From positions 33,602 through 97,601 of the forward strand of contig CAZVVN010000004.1 in the NCBI GenBank assembly GCA_964630665.1: 64,000 nt of DNA. Direction: 5' to 3'. The stretch is from UBA9619 sp964630665. GTDB lineage: Bacteria > Pseudomonadota > Gammaproteobacteria > Arenicellales > UBA868. Below, piece by piece: positions 1-9,242 of the stretch. Made by a program: the position numbers and the translations under genes. Under the pieces are notes generated by a model. That model had not been told where the DNA came from, did no database searches, and saw only the letters and a list, made by a program, of their open reading frames with translations. The number at the start of each line of letters is the position of its first letter. The stretch's first letter is position 1.

Positions 1-344
1 ACTGGCAAGGGGCCCGAAAAGTGCGGCGTGCTGCCCCTGGAAGTGTCAGCGTCTTTTTTCTGCCTCCTTCTGTCGAAGTGCTGGCAGAACGCCTGGCAGG
101 CAGGGACCGTGACAGCGAAGATGAGATCGACTACCGGATGGCAAGAGCGATCAGTGAAATGGGGCACTTCGACGAATACGACCACGTTCTGATCAATGAC
201 CGGTTTGAGGACACCGTAGCAGAGCTCAAACAGTTGGTTCTTGAAGGCCAAGAGCCGACTTCGGTAAACCACCTGGACCCAGCCGCACTTGTGAAATCAG
301 CAGAAAACGTTAGACTAAAAAAGCAAGATTCGGCAGACAGTTAG
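1..344 (+). CDS. gmk: guanylate kinase, C-terminal part (5' end outside window)
   Basis: Guanylate kinase phosphorylates GMP to GDP with ATP in the cytoplasm. Only the last ~114 residues are present. The reading frame is already open at base 3 and starts with WQGARKV, which is the conserved segment after the catalytic core. FFLPPS, the lid-like region RLAGRDRDSEDEI and the FDEYDHVLINDRF segment follow, all typical of Gmk. The first ATG-like start inside the window is not the real start. It is the first gene of the gmk-rpoZ-spoT arrangement known from gammaproteobacteria and lies 105 bases upstream of rpoZ. The C-terminal tail after LVLEG is somewhat longer than usual and poorly conserved. Confidence 0.95.
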   Translation, partial: WQGARKVRRAAPGSVSVFFLPPSVEVLAERLAGRDRDSEDEIDYRMARAISEMGHFDEYDHVLINDRFEDTVAELKQLVLEGQEPTSVNHLDPAALVKSAENVRLKKQDSADS

Positions 345-449
345 CGGGACCTTCCAGAAACAGGATCCGCAGGATGGCATGCCGGTTCTCGCTGACCGAT
401 CCGAACAGTTTCGGGTCTTACCCCCGCAAGGTCTGATGGAGAAACACCC

Positions 450-815
450 ATGGCAAGAATAACCGTCGAGGATTGCCTCGAACATGTCGACAACCGCTTT
501 CAGTTAGTCCTGGTTGCCGCTAAACGGGCCCGGCAGCTCGGTTTTGGAGCAGACCCGTTGGTTCCGGAAGATCGTGACAAGCCAACTGTAATCGCTTTAC
601 GGGAGATCGCAGAGGGTCTGGTGACGCCCGATATTCTTGAAGAAGAAGAAAGAGACCTGGAAAAAGAGCTGTTCGGCGAAAGTGAACAAGTCGATGACGA
701 TCAGCTTATCGGCGTTGCTGACTTAGGGAGCAACGAAACGGACACAACAGCCGACGATACGGGTGACACTAATGCCGACGACAGCGGCGAAAAGGAGGAA
801 CAACCCTCAAGCTGA
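450..815 (+). CDS. rpoZ: RNA polymerase omega subunit with acidic C-terminal tail
   Basis: Omega is the small subunit of RNA polymerase that helps fold and hold beta'; in many proteobacteria it also forms part of a ppGpp-binding site. The first 65 residues match the family well: MARITVEDCLEHVDNRFQLV, AAKRARQL, and the KPTVIALREIAEG segment. The protein is 121 residues, against about 90 for the E. coli protein. The extra ~50 residues are very rich in Asp and Glu and look disordered. The 3' end overlaps the start of spoT by 44-53 bases, so the acidic tail is partly encoded in the overlap. A GGAGAAA stretch lies just upstream of the ATG. Confidence 0.95.
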   Translation: MARITVEDCLEHVDNRFQLVLVAAKRARQLGFGADPLVPEDRDKPTVIALREIAEGLVTPDILEEEERDLEKELFGESEQVDDDQLIGVADLGSNETDTTADDTGDTNADDSGEKEEQPSS

Positions 816-2949
816 ACGCGATCGTGTCCCGGCGGTACCTGCGGGGCGTATATTGATCAGCGATCTCCTGCAGGTTCTTGAACAGTACCTGGACCCGGAG
901 GAGGTAAAGGGGGTATATCAGGCGTATCTGTTTGGCGCACAGGCTCATGATGGCCAGCTGCGTCGCAGTGGTGAGGCCTACATTTACCACCCACTGTCAG
1001 TCGCAGCAATTCTGGCCGATATGCGGCTGGACAGCCGCAGCATTTCCGCTGCGATCCTTCACGATGTCATTGAAGACACACCGACTGTCCGTGAGCAGTT
1101 GGCTAAGGAATTCGGGGGTGACATCGCTCGCCTGGTCGATGGCGTCAGCAAGATCGACCAGATCGAGTTTGAATCCCAAGAACATGCCGAGGCAGAGAAC
1201 TTCCGCAAAATGCTCCTGGCGATGGCTCAGGATATCCGGGTGATCCTGATCAAATTGGCTGACCGCATCCACAACATGCGCACTCTCGATCCACTCAAAG
1301 CAGACAAACGCAAGAGAATTGCCCGCCAGACACTGGACATCTTTGCCCCGATCGCCAATCGGTTGGGTATGTACACCTGGACGCAGGAACTCGAGGACTT
1401 AAGCCTCAAACACTTGTATCCCAAGCGATACGATGCAATCCGCAAGGAACTCTCCAAGCGTCGCGGTAATCGCCGGAAAATTATCGAGAAAACGCGGAAC
1501 AAGATCGCCGAGGAGGTGGAGCAGGCCGGAATCGAAGCGACGGTGGTCGGTAGGGAAAAAAACATTTACAGCGTCTACCGCAAGATGCAGGAGAGACGGG
1601 TTCCACTGATGGAGATGGGTGATATTTTTGCGATCCGGATTATCGTCGGGCCTGTCGATGACTGTTACAGAGTACTGGGACTTATACACAATCTGTACAA
1701 GCCAGTTCCCGGTAAGTTCAAAGACTATATCGCGATTCCCAAGGCCAACGGTTACCAGTCGCTGCACACGCTGCTGTTCGGGACGTTCGGTCAGAGCATC
1801 GAGGTACAGATCCGTACAGCTGAAATGCATCGGGTGGCTGAGACCGGCGTTGCTTCTCACTGGCGGTACAAGTCAAAGTCCGATCACGCGCCGCCCCAGA
1901 ATTCCTCTCACCGCTGGCTGGTCGATCTGATCGAGACACAACAGGGAGCCGGTAACCCTTCGGAGTTCCTCGAGCACCTGAAAACGGATCTTTTCCCGGA
2001 TGAGATTTACGTGTTCACACCCAAAGGTGACATCAAAAAACTGCCCAAGGGCGCCAGTGCACTTGATTTCGCCTACGCGGTTCACTCCGATGTCGGGAAC
2101 CATTGTATAGGTGCCAGGATCAACAATGAGCCCATACCGCTACACCATGTTCTCGGAAACGGTGATCATGTTGAGGTCCAGACTGCCCGATCGGCGATGC
2201 CGACACCTTTGTGGCTGCACTACGTTGTGACCGGCAAGGCCCGGGCTGAGATCCGCAACTATCTGAAAACCCAGCAGCATGGTGACGCAGTTAAGCTGGG
2301 TCGCCAGTTGCTCGATCAGGCGTTGAGATCGGTAGGCCTGACTACGCGACTGAAGACTAGCCAGAAGATAGAGCTGTTGAAAAGGCTGGATCGGGAAGAC
2401 TGGAACGAATTGCTTGCAGACGTCGGTTCCGGTCGCAGGCTTCCCATGGTGGTTGCTCGCCAGTTGCTGCCGGATACTACGGTAGAGCCCAAGAGATCGA
2501 GAGCCCAACCGCTCCCGATCAGGGGCGTGGAGGGAATGAGCGTCTCCTATGCTCGCTGTTGTAGACCCATTCCAGGCGATCGCATTGCCGGTCTGTTTTC
2601 CAAGGGACGCGGGATTGTGATTCATACCACCACCTGTCCGAATGCAGCGAAGCAGGTAAAGACACCGGAAAACTGGATCAGTGTTGAGTGGTCAGACGAG
2701 GTCAAAGGCGAATTCGCAGCGGATATCCGGCTGGAAGTACTCAACCGGCGTGGTGTTCTGGCTCAGCTGGCAGCGTTGGTGGCCGAAGAAGAATCCAATA
2801 TCAACAGTGTGGCGGTCAATGCCCGCGACAACCGAAACTCGACCATACGCTTTACCATCGAAGTGACTGATCGACAGCACCTTGCCCGTATCATCCGGCG
2901 TCTTCGTGCCAGACGGTCGGTCATCAGAGTGTTTCGGGCCAGGGGTTAG
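772..2949 (+). CDS. spoT: bifunctional (p)ppGpp synthetase/hydrolase, SpoT/Rel family
   Basis: This enzyme makes and degrades the alarmone (p)ppGpp. The N-terminal HD hydrolase domain is intact: HPLSVAAILAD, then HDVIEDT near residue 100. The synthetase domain carries the FKDYIAIPKANGYQSLHT block (about residues 320-340) and EVQIRT, so both activities are predicted. A TGS domain (IYVFTPKGDIKKLPKGASALDFAY), a zinc-finger-like region with YARCCRPIPGD and a C-terminal ACT domain follow. I chose ATG 772; a GTG lies three codons earlier at 763. About 25 N-terminal residues precede the usual family start, so the start is uncertain. It overlaps rpoZ and is probably cotranscribed with it. Confidence 0.95.
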   Translation: MPTTAAKRRNNPQAERDRVPAVPAGRILISDLLQVLEQYLDPEEVKGVYQAYLFGAQAHDGQLRRSGEAYIYHPLSVAAILADMRLDSRSISAAILHDVIEDTPTVREQLAKEFGGDIARLVDGVSKIDQIEFESQEHAEAENFRKMLLAMAQDIRVILIKLADRIHNMRTLDPLKADKRKRIARQTLDIFAPIANRLGMYTWTQELEDLSLKHLYPKRYDAIRKELSKRRGNRRKIIEKTRNKIAEEVEQAGIEATVVGREKNIYSVYRKMQERRVPLMEMGDIFAIRIIVGPVDDCYRVLGLIHNLYKPVPGKFKDYIAIPKANGYQSLHTLLFGTFGQSIEVQIRTAEMHRVAETGVASHWRYKSKSDHAPPQNSSHRWLVDLIETQQGAGNPSEFLEHLKTDLFPDEIYVFTPKGDIKKLPKGASALDFAYAVHSDVGNHCIGARINNEPIPLHHVLGNGDHVEVQTARSAMPTPLWLHYVVTGKARAEIRNYLKTQQHGDAVKLGRQLLDQALRSVGLTTRLKTSQKIELLKRLDREDWNELLADVGSGRRLPMVVARQLLPDTTVEPKRSRAQPLPIRGVEGMSVSYARCCRPIPGDRIAGLFSKGRGIVIHTTTCPNAAKQVKTPENWISVEWSDEVKGEFAADIRLEVLNRRGVLAQLAALVAEEESNINSVAVNARDNRNSTIRFTIEVTDRQHLARIIRRLRARRSVIRVFRARG

Positions 2950-2989
2950 AATCCAACTCGTGCCCCGCCCCAGACAGGACCTAAAACAG

Positions 2990-3376
2990 ATGACCAGACA
3001 AGCCGTTCACACCGACCAGGCACCGGGTGCCATTGGGGCTTATTCACAGGCCGTGATCGCTGGGGAGACCATCTATATCTCTGGCCAGATTCCTTTGGAT
3101 CCTGTCAGCATGACCCTCGTTGACGGCGACATCAAATCGCTGGTCCGGCGCGTTTTCGACAATCTGTCGGCAGTGGCAATAGCCGCGGGAGCGAATCTTT
3201 CAGATGCCGTCAAGCTGACAGTGTTTCTGACAGACCTGACCCATTTCCCAACGGTCAACGACGTCATGGCTGAATATTTTGCAGAACCCTTCCCTGCCCG
3301 CGCCGCGGTCGGTGTTGCGGCGTTGCCTAAGGGCGCACCCCTGGAAGTCGAGGCCATTCTCTATCGGCCGGAATAG
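2990..3376 (+). CDS. ridA: RidA family enamine/imine deaminase
   Basis: RidA hydrolyses reactive 2-aminoacrylate and related enamine/imine intermediates released by PLP enzymes, protecting those enzymes. The 128-residue product has the family signatures: APGAIGAYSQAV, YISGQIPLDP, NLSAVAIAAGA, KLTVFLTDL, and the C-terminal FPARAAVGVAALPKGAPLEVEAI with the conserved Arg and Glu. The open frame extends upstream to 2882 inside the end of spoT, but ATG 2990 gives the usual family length and N-terminus. It sits between spoT and recG, as in Pseudomonas. Confidence 0.95.
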   Translation: MTRQAVHTDQAPGAIGAYSQAVIAGETIYISGQIPLDPVSMTLVDGDIKSLVRRVFDNLSAVAIAAGANLSDAVKLTVFLTDLTHFPTVNDVMAEYFAEPFPARAAVGVAALPKGAPLEVEAILYRPE

Positions 3377-3492
3377 ACAGCTGGCGCAGCACAGACACCC
3401 ACAAGGTTCGACCCGCACGACGCTGTGAGCATTCGATCCATTGTGTCGAACCCCATTTGGCAGATCACAGCAAGAGGCCATGCCTTGTAACC

Positions 3493-5571
3493 ATGGTCGA
3501 GAAAGCCGAGCAATCTGTCATTGAGCTGACGGGTGTCGGACCACACCTTCAATCCAAACTGGCGCGACTCGGGATCCATAGCGTTCAGGACATCCTCTTT
3601 CATCTGCCCCTTCGCTACCAGGACCGTACCCAACTGACGCCGCTGGGTGGGCTTGAAGCGGGTACCGAAGCGCTGATCCAGGGTGTGATCGAACTATCCG
3701 GAGTGCGTATGGGCGGCCGGCGCAGCTTAGTGACGGTCATCTCGGACAATACCGGTCGGGTCGCGATGCGCCAGTTCCGTTTCACGACGGCTCAGCAACG
3801 GGCGCTGCAGCGCGGACGCGCGATCCAGTGTTTCGGTGGGATTCGTGTCGGTCCATCGAGTTTAGAAATGGTCCACCCGGAGTATCGGTTGCTGCAAGGC
3901 GTGGATCTGGCCGGCACCGAGGACACTCTGACCGCTGTCTACCCGACAACCGACGGTATAGGTCAGCGAAAATGGCGGGACCTTGTCCGGCAGGCGCTGG
4001 ATTTCAATGGAAAAGACGTCGATGAACTGCTGCCCCCGGAGATTGATATTCCCGGGGGCGACATCTCTCTTGGTGAGGCTCTCGAGTTCCTGCACCGACC
4101 CCCTCAAGGGACCGACCCGTTGGACCTGCGTGATGCTACACACCCTGTCAAACAGCGGCTCATATTCGAGGAGATACTGGCCCATCACATCGCTATCAGG
4201 CGCCGCCGGCATCACTTGGATCAATGCCAGGCGCCGGCCATCTCGACAGAGTTGCAATTGTGGCAGCGTCTGTGTGAACAGCTGGAATTTGAGCTAACGG
4301 GTGCCCAGCAGCGTGTGGTCGGCGAGGTTCTCGCCGACCTGGCGCGTTCCCGCCCTGCGCTGCGCCTGGTTCAGGGTGATGTCGGGTCCGGCAAAACGGT
4401 GGTGGCTGCAGCGGCCGTGCTCGCAGCAGTCGAGGCCGGGTGCCAGGCCGTGATCATGGCACCGACAGAGCTTCTGGCCAGACAGCACTTGACGAGTTTC
4501 GAGCACTGGCTCAGGCGCCTCGGGGTCGAGGTCGTATGGTTGACCAGCAGACTGGGCGCCCCCGATCGACGGTCCGCGTACCAGAAGCTCGCCAACGGTG
4601 AAGCCCAGGTCGGGATCGGTACACACGCACTGTTCCAGACGGGAGTCGTATACCGGAACCTGGGTTTGGTGGTGGTCGATGAGCAACACCGGTTCGGTGT
4701 TGAACAGCGGCTGGCATTAAGGGAAAAGGGTCGCTCTGGCGACCAGGCGCCGCACCAACTGGTCATGACGGCCACCCCGATTCCACGCTCTCTGGCGATG
4801 GTCATGTATGCTGATATGGAGATCTCGATAATCGATGAGATGCCGCCCGGGCGCCGACCGGTGGAGACCGTCGTCTTACCGAATACGAGGAGAGAAGAAG
4901 TGCAGGCCCGTATTCGTCAAGCGTGTGCCCGCGGAAGAAGGGCCTACTGGGTGTGTCCACTGATCGATGAATCCGAGATCCTGGAGGTCGAGGCAGCAAC
5001 CAGTCGGGCAGAATCATTGCAGACGGAACTGCCTGAACTGCGTGTCTCCGTGCTGCACGGCCGCAGCAGGCCGGCGGAAAAAGACACGGTCATGGACGAT
5101 TTTCGTGCCGGCAGGATCGATCTTCTGGTTGCCACCACCGTGATTGAGGTCGGTGTTGATGTTCCTGAGGCCAGCCTGATGGTGATCGAAAACGCCGAGC
5201 GCATGGGACTGGCCCAACTGCACCAGCTGCGCGGGCGGGTCGGTCGGGGTGCTGAGAAATCAGTTTGTGTCCTGATGTACCAGGCGCCACTGGGTAATAA
5301 TGCCCGCGAACGGTTGTCGACTATGCGCCGGACCAATGACGGGTTCGAGATTGCCCGCAAGGACTTGCAACTGAGGGGGCCTGGAGAGCTGCTGGGAACC
5401 CGCCAGAGCGGCCTGCCACAGTTTCGCATCGCTGACCTTGCCCGGGATCATGCGCTGCTGCCACGGGTCCAGGAAGTAGCCGCACGCTTACTCGAAGATC
5501 AAAGCAGTCAGCAACTGGATCTGCTGATCCAGCGCTGGCTGTCGACAGAGAATGCCTTTTCTGACGTCTGA
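3493..5571 (+). CDS. recG: ATP-dependent DNA helicase RecG
   Basis: RecG is a double-strand DNA translocase that remodels stalled replication forks and Holliday junctions. An N-terminal wedge/OB region is followed by a superfamily 2 helicase core: Walker A GDVGSGKT, motif II as DEQHRFGVEQR (the DEQH form typical of RecG), TATPIPR, and the C-terminal block ending QLHQLRGRVGRG. Length is about 692 residues from ATG 3493, normal for the family. A TTG at 3457 would add 12 residues; no convincing Shine-Dalgarno separates the two, so the start is open. The last 20 bases overlap ubiA. Confidence 0.95.
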   Translation: MVEKAEQSVIELTGVGPHLQSKLARLGIHSVQDILFHLPLRYQDRTQLTPLGGLEAGTEALIQGVIELSGVRMGGRRSLVTVISDNTGRVAMRQFRFTTAQQRALQRGRAIQCFGGIRVGPSSLEMVHPEYRLLQGVDLAGTEDTLTAVYPTTDGIGQRKWRDLVRQALDFNGKDVDELLPPEIDIPGGDISLGEALEFLHRPPQGTDPLDLRDATHPVKQRLIFEEILAHHIAIRRRRHHLDQCQAPAISTELQLWQRLCEQLEFELTGAQQRVVGEVLADLARSRPALRLVQGDVGSGKTVVAAAAVLAAVEAGCQAVIMAPTELLARQHLTSFEHWLRRLGVEVVWLTSRLGAPDRRSAYQKLANGEAQVGIGTHALFQTGVVYRNLGLVVVDEQHRFGVEQRLALREKGRSGDQAPHQLVMTATPIPRSLAMVMYADMEISIIDEMPPGRRPVETVVLPNTRREEVQARIRQACARGRRAYWVCPLIDESEILEVEAATSRAESLQTELPELRVSVLHGRSRPAEKDTVMDDFRAGRIDLLVATTVIEVGVDVPEASLMVIENAERMGLAQLHQLRGRVGRGAEKSVCVLMYQAPLGNNARERLSTMRRTNDGFEIARKDLQLRGPGELLGTRQSGLPQFRIADLARDHALLPRVQEVAARLLEDQSSQQLDLLIQRWLSTENAFSDV

Positions 5572-6421
5572 ACGACTGGTGCTGTACGCGCGCCTGGCGC
5601 GGCTGCATCGGCCGATCGGCTGGTTGCTGTTGATGTGGCCGACACTTTGGGCAGTGTGGATCGCCGGCCAGGGGCGACCCGCACCATGGATCGTAGCCGT
5701 GTTCGTGACCGGCGTGGTGGTGATGCGTGCTGCAGGTTGCGTCATCAATGACTATTTTGACCGAGATTTCGATTCGCACGTCGCACGCACACAAGAACGA
5801 CCACTGGCGACTGGCGAGGTGTCGGTGACCGAGGCGTTGGTTCTGTTTGCTGCTCTGCTTGCACTTGCACTGGGCTTGGTACTGACGCTGAATCGCGAGA
5901 CCCTGCTGTTTGCGGCGGCAGGTGTTTTTATCGCTGTCACTTACCCTTTGTTCAAGCGTTTCACTCACCTGCCGCAGGTGTATCTGGGTATTGCTTTTTC
6001 GTGGGGGATTCCAATGGCCTTCTCGGCGCAGACGGGTACTGTACAACCTGTGGCCTGGGCACTGCTTTTTGCCAACCTGCTCTGGACGGTGGCCTACGAC
6101 ACGATGTACGCGATGGCGGATCGCCCAGATGATATCAAGATCGGAGTCAAGTCCAGCGCTATCCTGCTGGGCCGCTATGATCGTCTGGTCAATACTATTC
6201 TGCAGCTGCTCGCACTGGCGGTACTCGCTGTCATCGGCTACCGGCTTGATCTAAACAGTTGGTACTACCTTGGTCTGGTCGGCGCCGCGGCAACGACTGC
6301 TTACCAGAACCGATTATGCCGCAATCGTGATCGCGCCCTGTGCCTGAAGGCCTTTATCAACAACACTTGGTTTGGGGCGTCGGTTTTTACCGGTATCGTG
6401 CTGTCCTTCGCAACCACCTGA
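5552..6421 (+). CDS. ubiA: 4-hydroxybenzoate polyprenyltransferase
   Basis: UbiA is an integral inner-membrane enzyme that prenylates 4-hydroxybenzoate, an early step of ubiquinone synthesis. Both Asp-rich motifs are present: NDYFDRDFD with the following QERPL segment, and YDTMYAMADRPDD in the second half. Around eight hydrophobic segments fit the family fold, and 289 residues is the usual length. The start overlaps the end of recG by 20 bases, suggesting cotranscription. It converges with uvrD; only 19 bases separate the two stops and no terminator hairpin is visible there. ubiC is not seen in the window. Confidence 0.95.
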   Translation: MPFLTSERLVLYARLARLHRPIGWLLLMWPTLWAVWIAGQGRPAPWIVAVFVTGVVVMRAAGCVINDYFDRDFDSHVARTQERPLATGEVSVTEALVLFAALLALALGLVLTLNRETLLFAAAGVFIAVTYPLFKRFTHLPQVYLGIAFSWGIPMAFSAQTGTVQPVAWALLFANLLWTVAYDTMYAMADRPDDIKIGVKSSAILLGRYDRLVNTILQLLALAVLAVIGYRLDLNSWYYLGLVGAAATTAYQNRLCRNRDRALCLKAFINNTWFGASVFTGIVLSFATT

Positions 6422-6440
6422 CTGCAAGTGAAATTGTGGG

Positions 6441-8618
6441 TCAGGCGGGTTCAAGGCTGGCGTAAGCAAGTACCAGCCACTTGCTTCCTGCTGTTTCAAA
6501 ATGGACCTGGACCCGGGCGTGCTCACCCTGCCCTTCGACTGTTACTACGGTTCCCTGGCCAAACTTCGCGTGGCGAACCCGACCGCCCAGAGTGACGCCA
6601 CCGGTTGCAGGTTCCGGGGTAGTGCTTCGGTCGGGAGTCTTTGCAATTGACGCAGCCCCACCATGATGGACCGATGAGCTGCGCACCTCGTCTACGAGCT
6701 CGGCCGGAATTTCTCTGATGAAACGAGATGGCCTGGTGTAGTTTTCCCGACCATGTAGCCGTCGGACTTCCGCCCAGGTCAGGAAAAGCTGTTCCATCGC
6801 CCGGGTCATTCCGACGTAACACAGCCTGCGTTCCTCTTCCAGCTGGCCGGGTTCTTCAATTGACCGCTGGTGAGGGAAAAGTCCTTCCTCGAGCCCACAC
6901 AAGAATACCAGTGGAAACTCCAGGCCTTTGGCTGAGTGCAGGCTCATCAACTGAACACAGTCTTCCCACTCCTCTGCCTGTCCTTCGCCGGCTTCGAGTG
7001 CTGCGTGTGAGAGAAAGTCCGATAATGGATCCGGGTGTTCTTCATCCGCCGGATCAAAGTTGAAGTTGCGCGCAGCACTGACCAGTTCCTCAAGGTTCTC
7101 GATCCGGGTCTGGGCTTTTTCTCCCTGTTGTTTGCGGTAATGCTCGAGTAGGCCACTGCGCTGAACCACCGCATCGGTCTGTTCAGTGAGCTCCAGGTGA
7201 CGCGTCGAATCGTCCAGTTCGTCAATCAGATCGATGAACCGTTGCACGACCGACCGGGTTCTGGACGGGAGATCACCTGACCCGGTGAGGTTGACCGCTG
7301 CGGTCCACATGGAGACATCTAGCTCTCGAGACAGTTCCCTGATCGTGCTGATCGTGCGGGCACCGATGCCCCGGTTCGGGACGTTTACGACCCGTTCAAA
7401 TGCGGGGTCGGAATCCCGGTTTGAGATCAGGCGCAGGTAAGCCAGTGCATCCTTGATTTCCGCCCGTTCGAAAAACCGCAGGCCGCCGTAGACGCGATAT
7501 GGCACCGCTGCGCTGAGCAGCAGTTCCTCAAAGACCCGGGATTGTGCGTTTGAACGGTACAGAATCGCTACCGAATCGCGGCGCTGGCCATCCCGAACCC
7601 ACAGCTGAAGACGATCAACGACAAACTGACCCTCATCGATCTCGTTGAAGGCCGCATACAGCCGTATCGGTGCGCCGGCCTGTCCGTCTGTCCAGAGTTT
7701 CTTCCCCATTCTGCCAAGGTTGTGATCGATTACGCTGTTGGCCGCCTTGAGGATTGTTTCAGTCGAACGATAGTTCTGTTCCAGGCGTACGACCCGGGTG
7801 CTGGCAAAGTCGACCTGAAACAGGCTCATGTTTTCTACTCTGGCACCCCGCCATCCGTAGATGGACTGATCATCATCACCGACTGCGGTAATTCTGTTTC
7901 GTGGTTGGGCGAGAAGTTTCAGCCAGCGGTACTGGATGCTGTTGGTATCCTGAAATTCATCGATCAGGATATGTTCAAAGCGTTCCCGATAGGAGTCCCT
8001 GAGCGGTTCATTGTTCTGCAGCAACTCCTGTGCTCTCAACAGCAGTTCGGCAAAATCCACCAGCCCAAAACGCTGACAGAGGTCTTCGTAATAGGCATAG
8101 ATTCGACTAAGCGTCTGTAGCTGTTGGTCACTCGTTGCCTCGAGTTGAGTGGGACGCCTGCCATCTTCTTTATTGCTGTTGATGAACCATTGGACCTGGC
8201 GTGGTGGCCAGTGGCCTTCATCCAGGTCCAGTTCTCTGAGTGTTCTGCGCACCAGGCGGTGTTGGTCCTCTGCATCCAGGATCTCGAAAGACGCGTTTAG
8301 TCCAGCCTCCGCGGAGTGTGAGCGCAGCAGTCGGTGCGACAGGCCGTGAAACGTCCCGAGCCACATACGCCGCATCGGAAAGCCGATCATCTGTTCCACG
8401 CGACCGCGCATCTCCTGGGCTGCTTTGTTGGTGAAGGTAACGGCAAGAATGGACAGCGGCGAGACCTCAAGAGCCTCGATCAGCCAGGCGATACGATGGG
8501 TCAGGACCCGGGTTTTTCCGCTGCCCGCACCGGCCAGTACCAGCATGGGACCAGGATCCGCAGAGACAGCCTCTCGCTGAGCCTCGTTCAGATCATCGAA
8601 GATGTGCGAAACGTCCAC
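6441..8618 (-). CDS. uvrD: DNA helicase II (UvrD)
   Basis: UvrD is a 3'-5' superfamily 1 helicase used in mismatch repair and nucleotide excision repair. The Walker A segment LAGAGSGKT is near residue 30, and VTFTNKAAQEM, DEFQDTNSIQY, GDDDQSIYGWRGA, LEQNYRS and the late VFLCGLEEGLFPH and YVGMTRA motifs follow in order. The C-terminus ends in a Tudor-like module (GGRVRHAKFGQGTV) as in E. coli UvrD. It is 725 residues long, a normal size. The start is GTG 8618. It is the last gene of a minus-strand run and lies 70 bases after folA. Confidence 0.96.
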   Translation of the reverse strand: MDVSHIFDDLNEAQREAVSADPGPMLVLAGAGSGKTRVLTHRIAWLIEALEVSPLSILAVTFTNKAAQEMRGRVEQMIGFPMRRMWLGTFHGLSHRLLRSHSAEAGLNASFEILDAEDQHRLVRRTLRELDLDEGHWPPRQVQWFINSNKEDGRRPTQLEATSDQQLQTLSRIYAYYEDLCQRFGLVDFAELLLRAQELLQNNEPLRDSYRERFEHILIDEFQDTNSIQYRWLKLLAQPRNRITAVGDDDQSIYGWRGARVENMSLFQVDFASTRVVRLEQNYRSTETILKAANSVIDHNLGRMGKKLWTDGQAGAPIRLYAAFNEIDEGQFVVDRLQLWVRDGQRRDSVAILYRSNAQSRVFEELLLSAAVPYRVYGGLRFFERAEIKDALAYLRLISNRDSDPAFERVVNVPNRGIGARTISTIRELSRELDVSMWTAAVNLTGSGDLPSRTRSVVQRFIDLIDELDDSTRHLELTEQTDAVVQRSGLLEHYRKQQGEKAQTRIENLEELVSAARNFNFDPADEEHPDPLSDFLSHAALEAGEGQAEEWEDCVQLMSLHSAKGLEFPLVFLCGLEEGLFPHQRSIEEPGQLEEERRLCYVGMTRAMEQLFLTWAEVRRLHGRENYTRPSRFIREIPAELVDEVRSSSVHHGGAASIAKTPDRSTTPEPATGGVTLGGRVRHAKFGQGTVVTVEGQGEHARVQVHFETAGSKWLVLAYASLEPA

Positions 8619-8688
8619 GAGTGGATAATTATCTGAAGCCGGTCAGCAGAGTCAGGCCATCATGGCCGCATATCACCAAAGCTTCGAG

Positions 8689-9168
8689 TCATGTTTGCCT
8701 CGCCACCCGGCGGTAGTAGCGGCACAGGCTCAGCCTGGGGTCTTCCGCGAGAGGCTGGGTGGCTTCAGCCCGCCATTGGGCCGGATCAAGCTCCGGAAAG
8801 TAAACCGCGTTCGGTGAAACCACGCGGTCAGGCACGAGCGTAACATCAATAAAATCACAATAGTGAAGGGCCGACTGATAAAGGCCGGCGCCACCGATGA
8901 ACCAGATGTCCCCTTCACAACTGGCGAGTGCTTCGCTGAGGTTGATATAGCTGTCAACACCCGACAACAGGTTTCTTGTAATCACAATGTTGTGCCGACC
9001 AGGCAGGGGTTTAGATCCGATGGATTGCCAGGTCCGCCTGCCCATGATGACGGTCGATCCCATTGTCAGCCGCTTGAAACGTCTCATGTCAGCGGGATAG
9101 TGCCAGGGCAGTTCTCCGTCAATTCCAATCACTCGCTCGGGAGAAATTGCGACGATGGCTGCACGCAA
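8689..9168 (-). CDS. folA: dihydrofolate reductase
   Basis: DHFR reduces dihydrofolate to tetrahydrofolate with NADPH. The 159-residue product has the family hallmarks: IGIDGELPWHYPADMRRFK near the N-terminus with the catalytic Asp, VIMGRRTWQSIG for cofactor binding, LPGRHNIVITRN, and WFIGGAGLY. The start appears to be TTG 9168, because no in-frame ATG or GTG lies nearby. It follows thyA by 74 bases on the same strand; the pair is a classic operon because ThyA produces the dihydrofolate that FolA recycles. Confidence 0.95.
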   Translation of the reverse strand: MRAAIVAISPERVIGIDGELPWHYPADMRRFKRLTMGSTVIMGRRTWQSIGSKPLPGRHNIVITRNLLSGVDSYINLSEALASCEGDIWFIGGAGLYQSALHYCDFIDVTLVPDRVVSPNAVYFPELDPAQWRAEATQPLAEDPRLSLCRYYRRVARQT

Positions 9169-9242
9169 GGTCAGGTCCCGTAAGCAAGTGTCTGATACGC
9201 GTCAGGGGGTTGTCGCTGGAGCGAGCGCATCGCGTGGATCGA

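Noticed and set aside
5321..6046. 241-residue open frame on the - strand
   Set aside because: Antisense to recG and ubiA, low-complexity Gln/Arg-rich translation, no motif.
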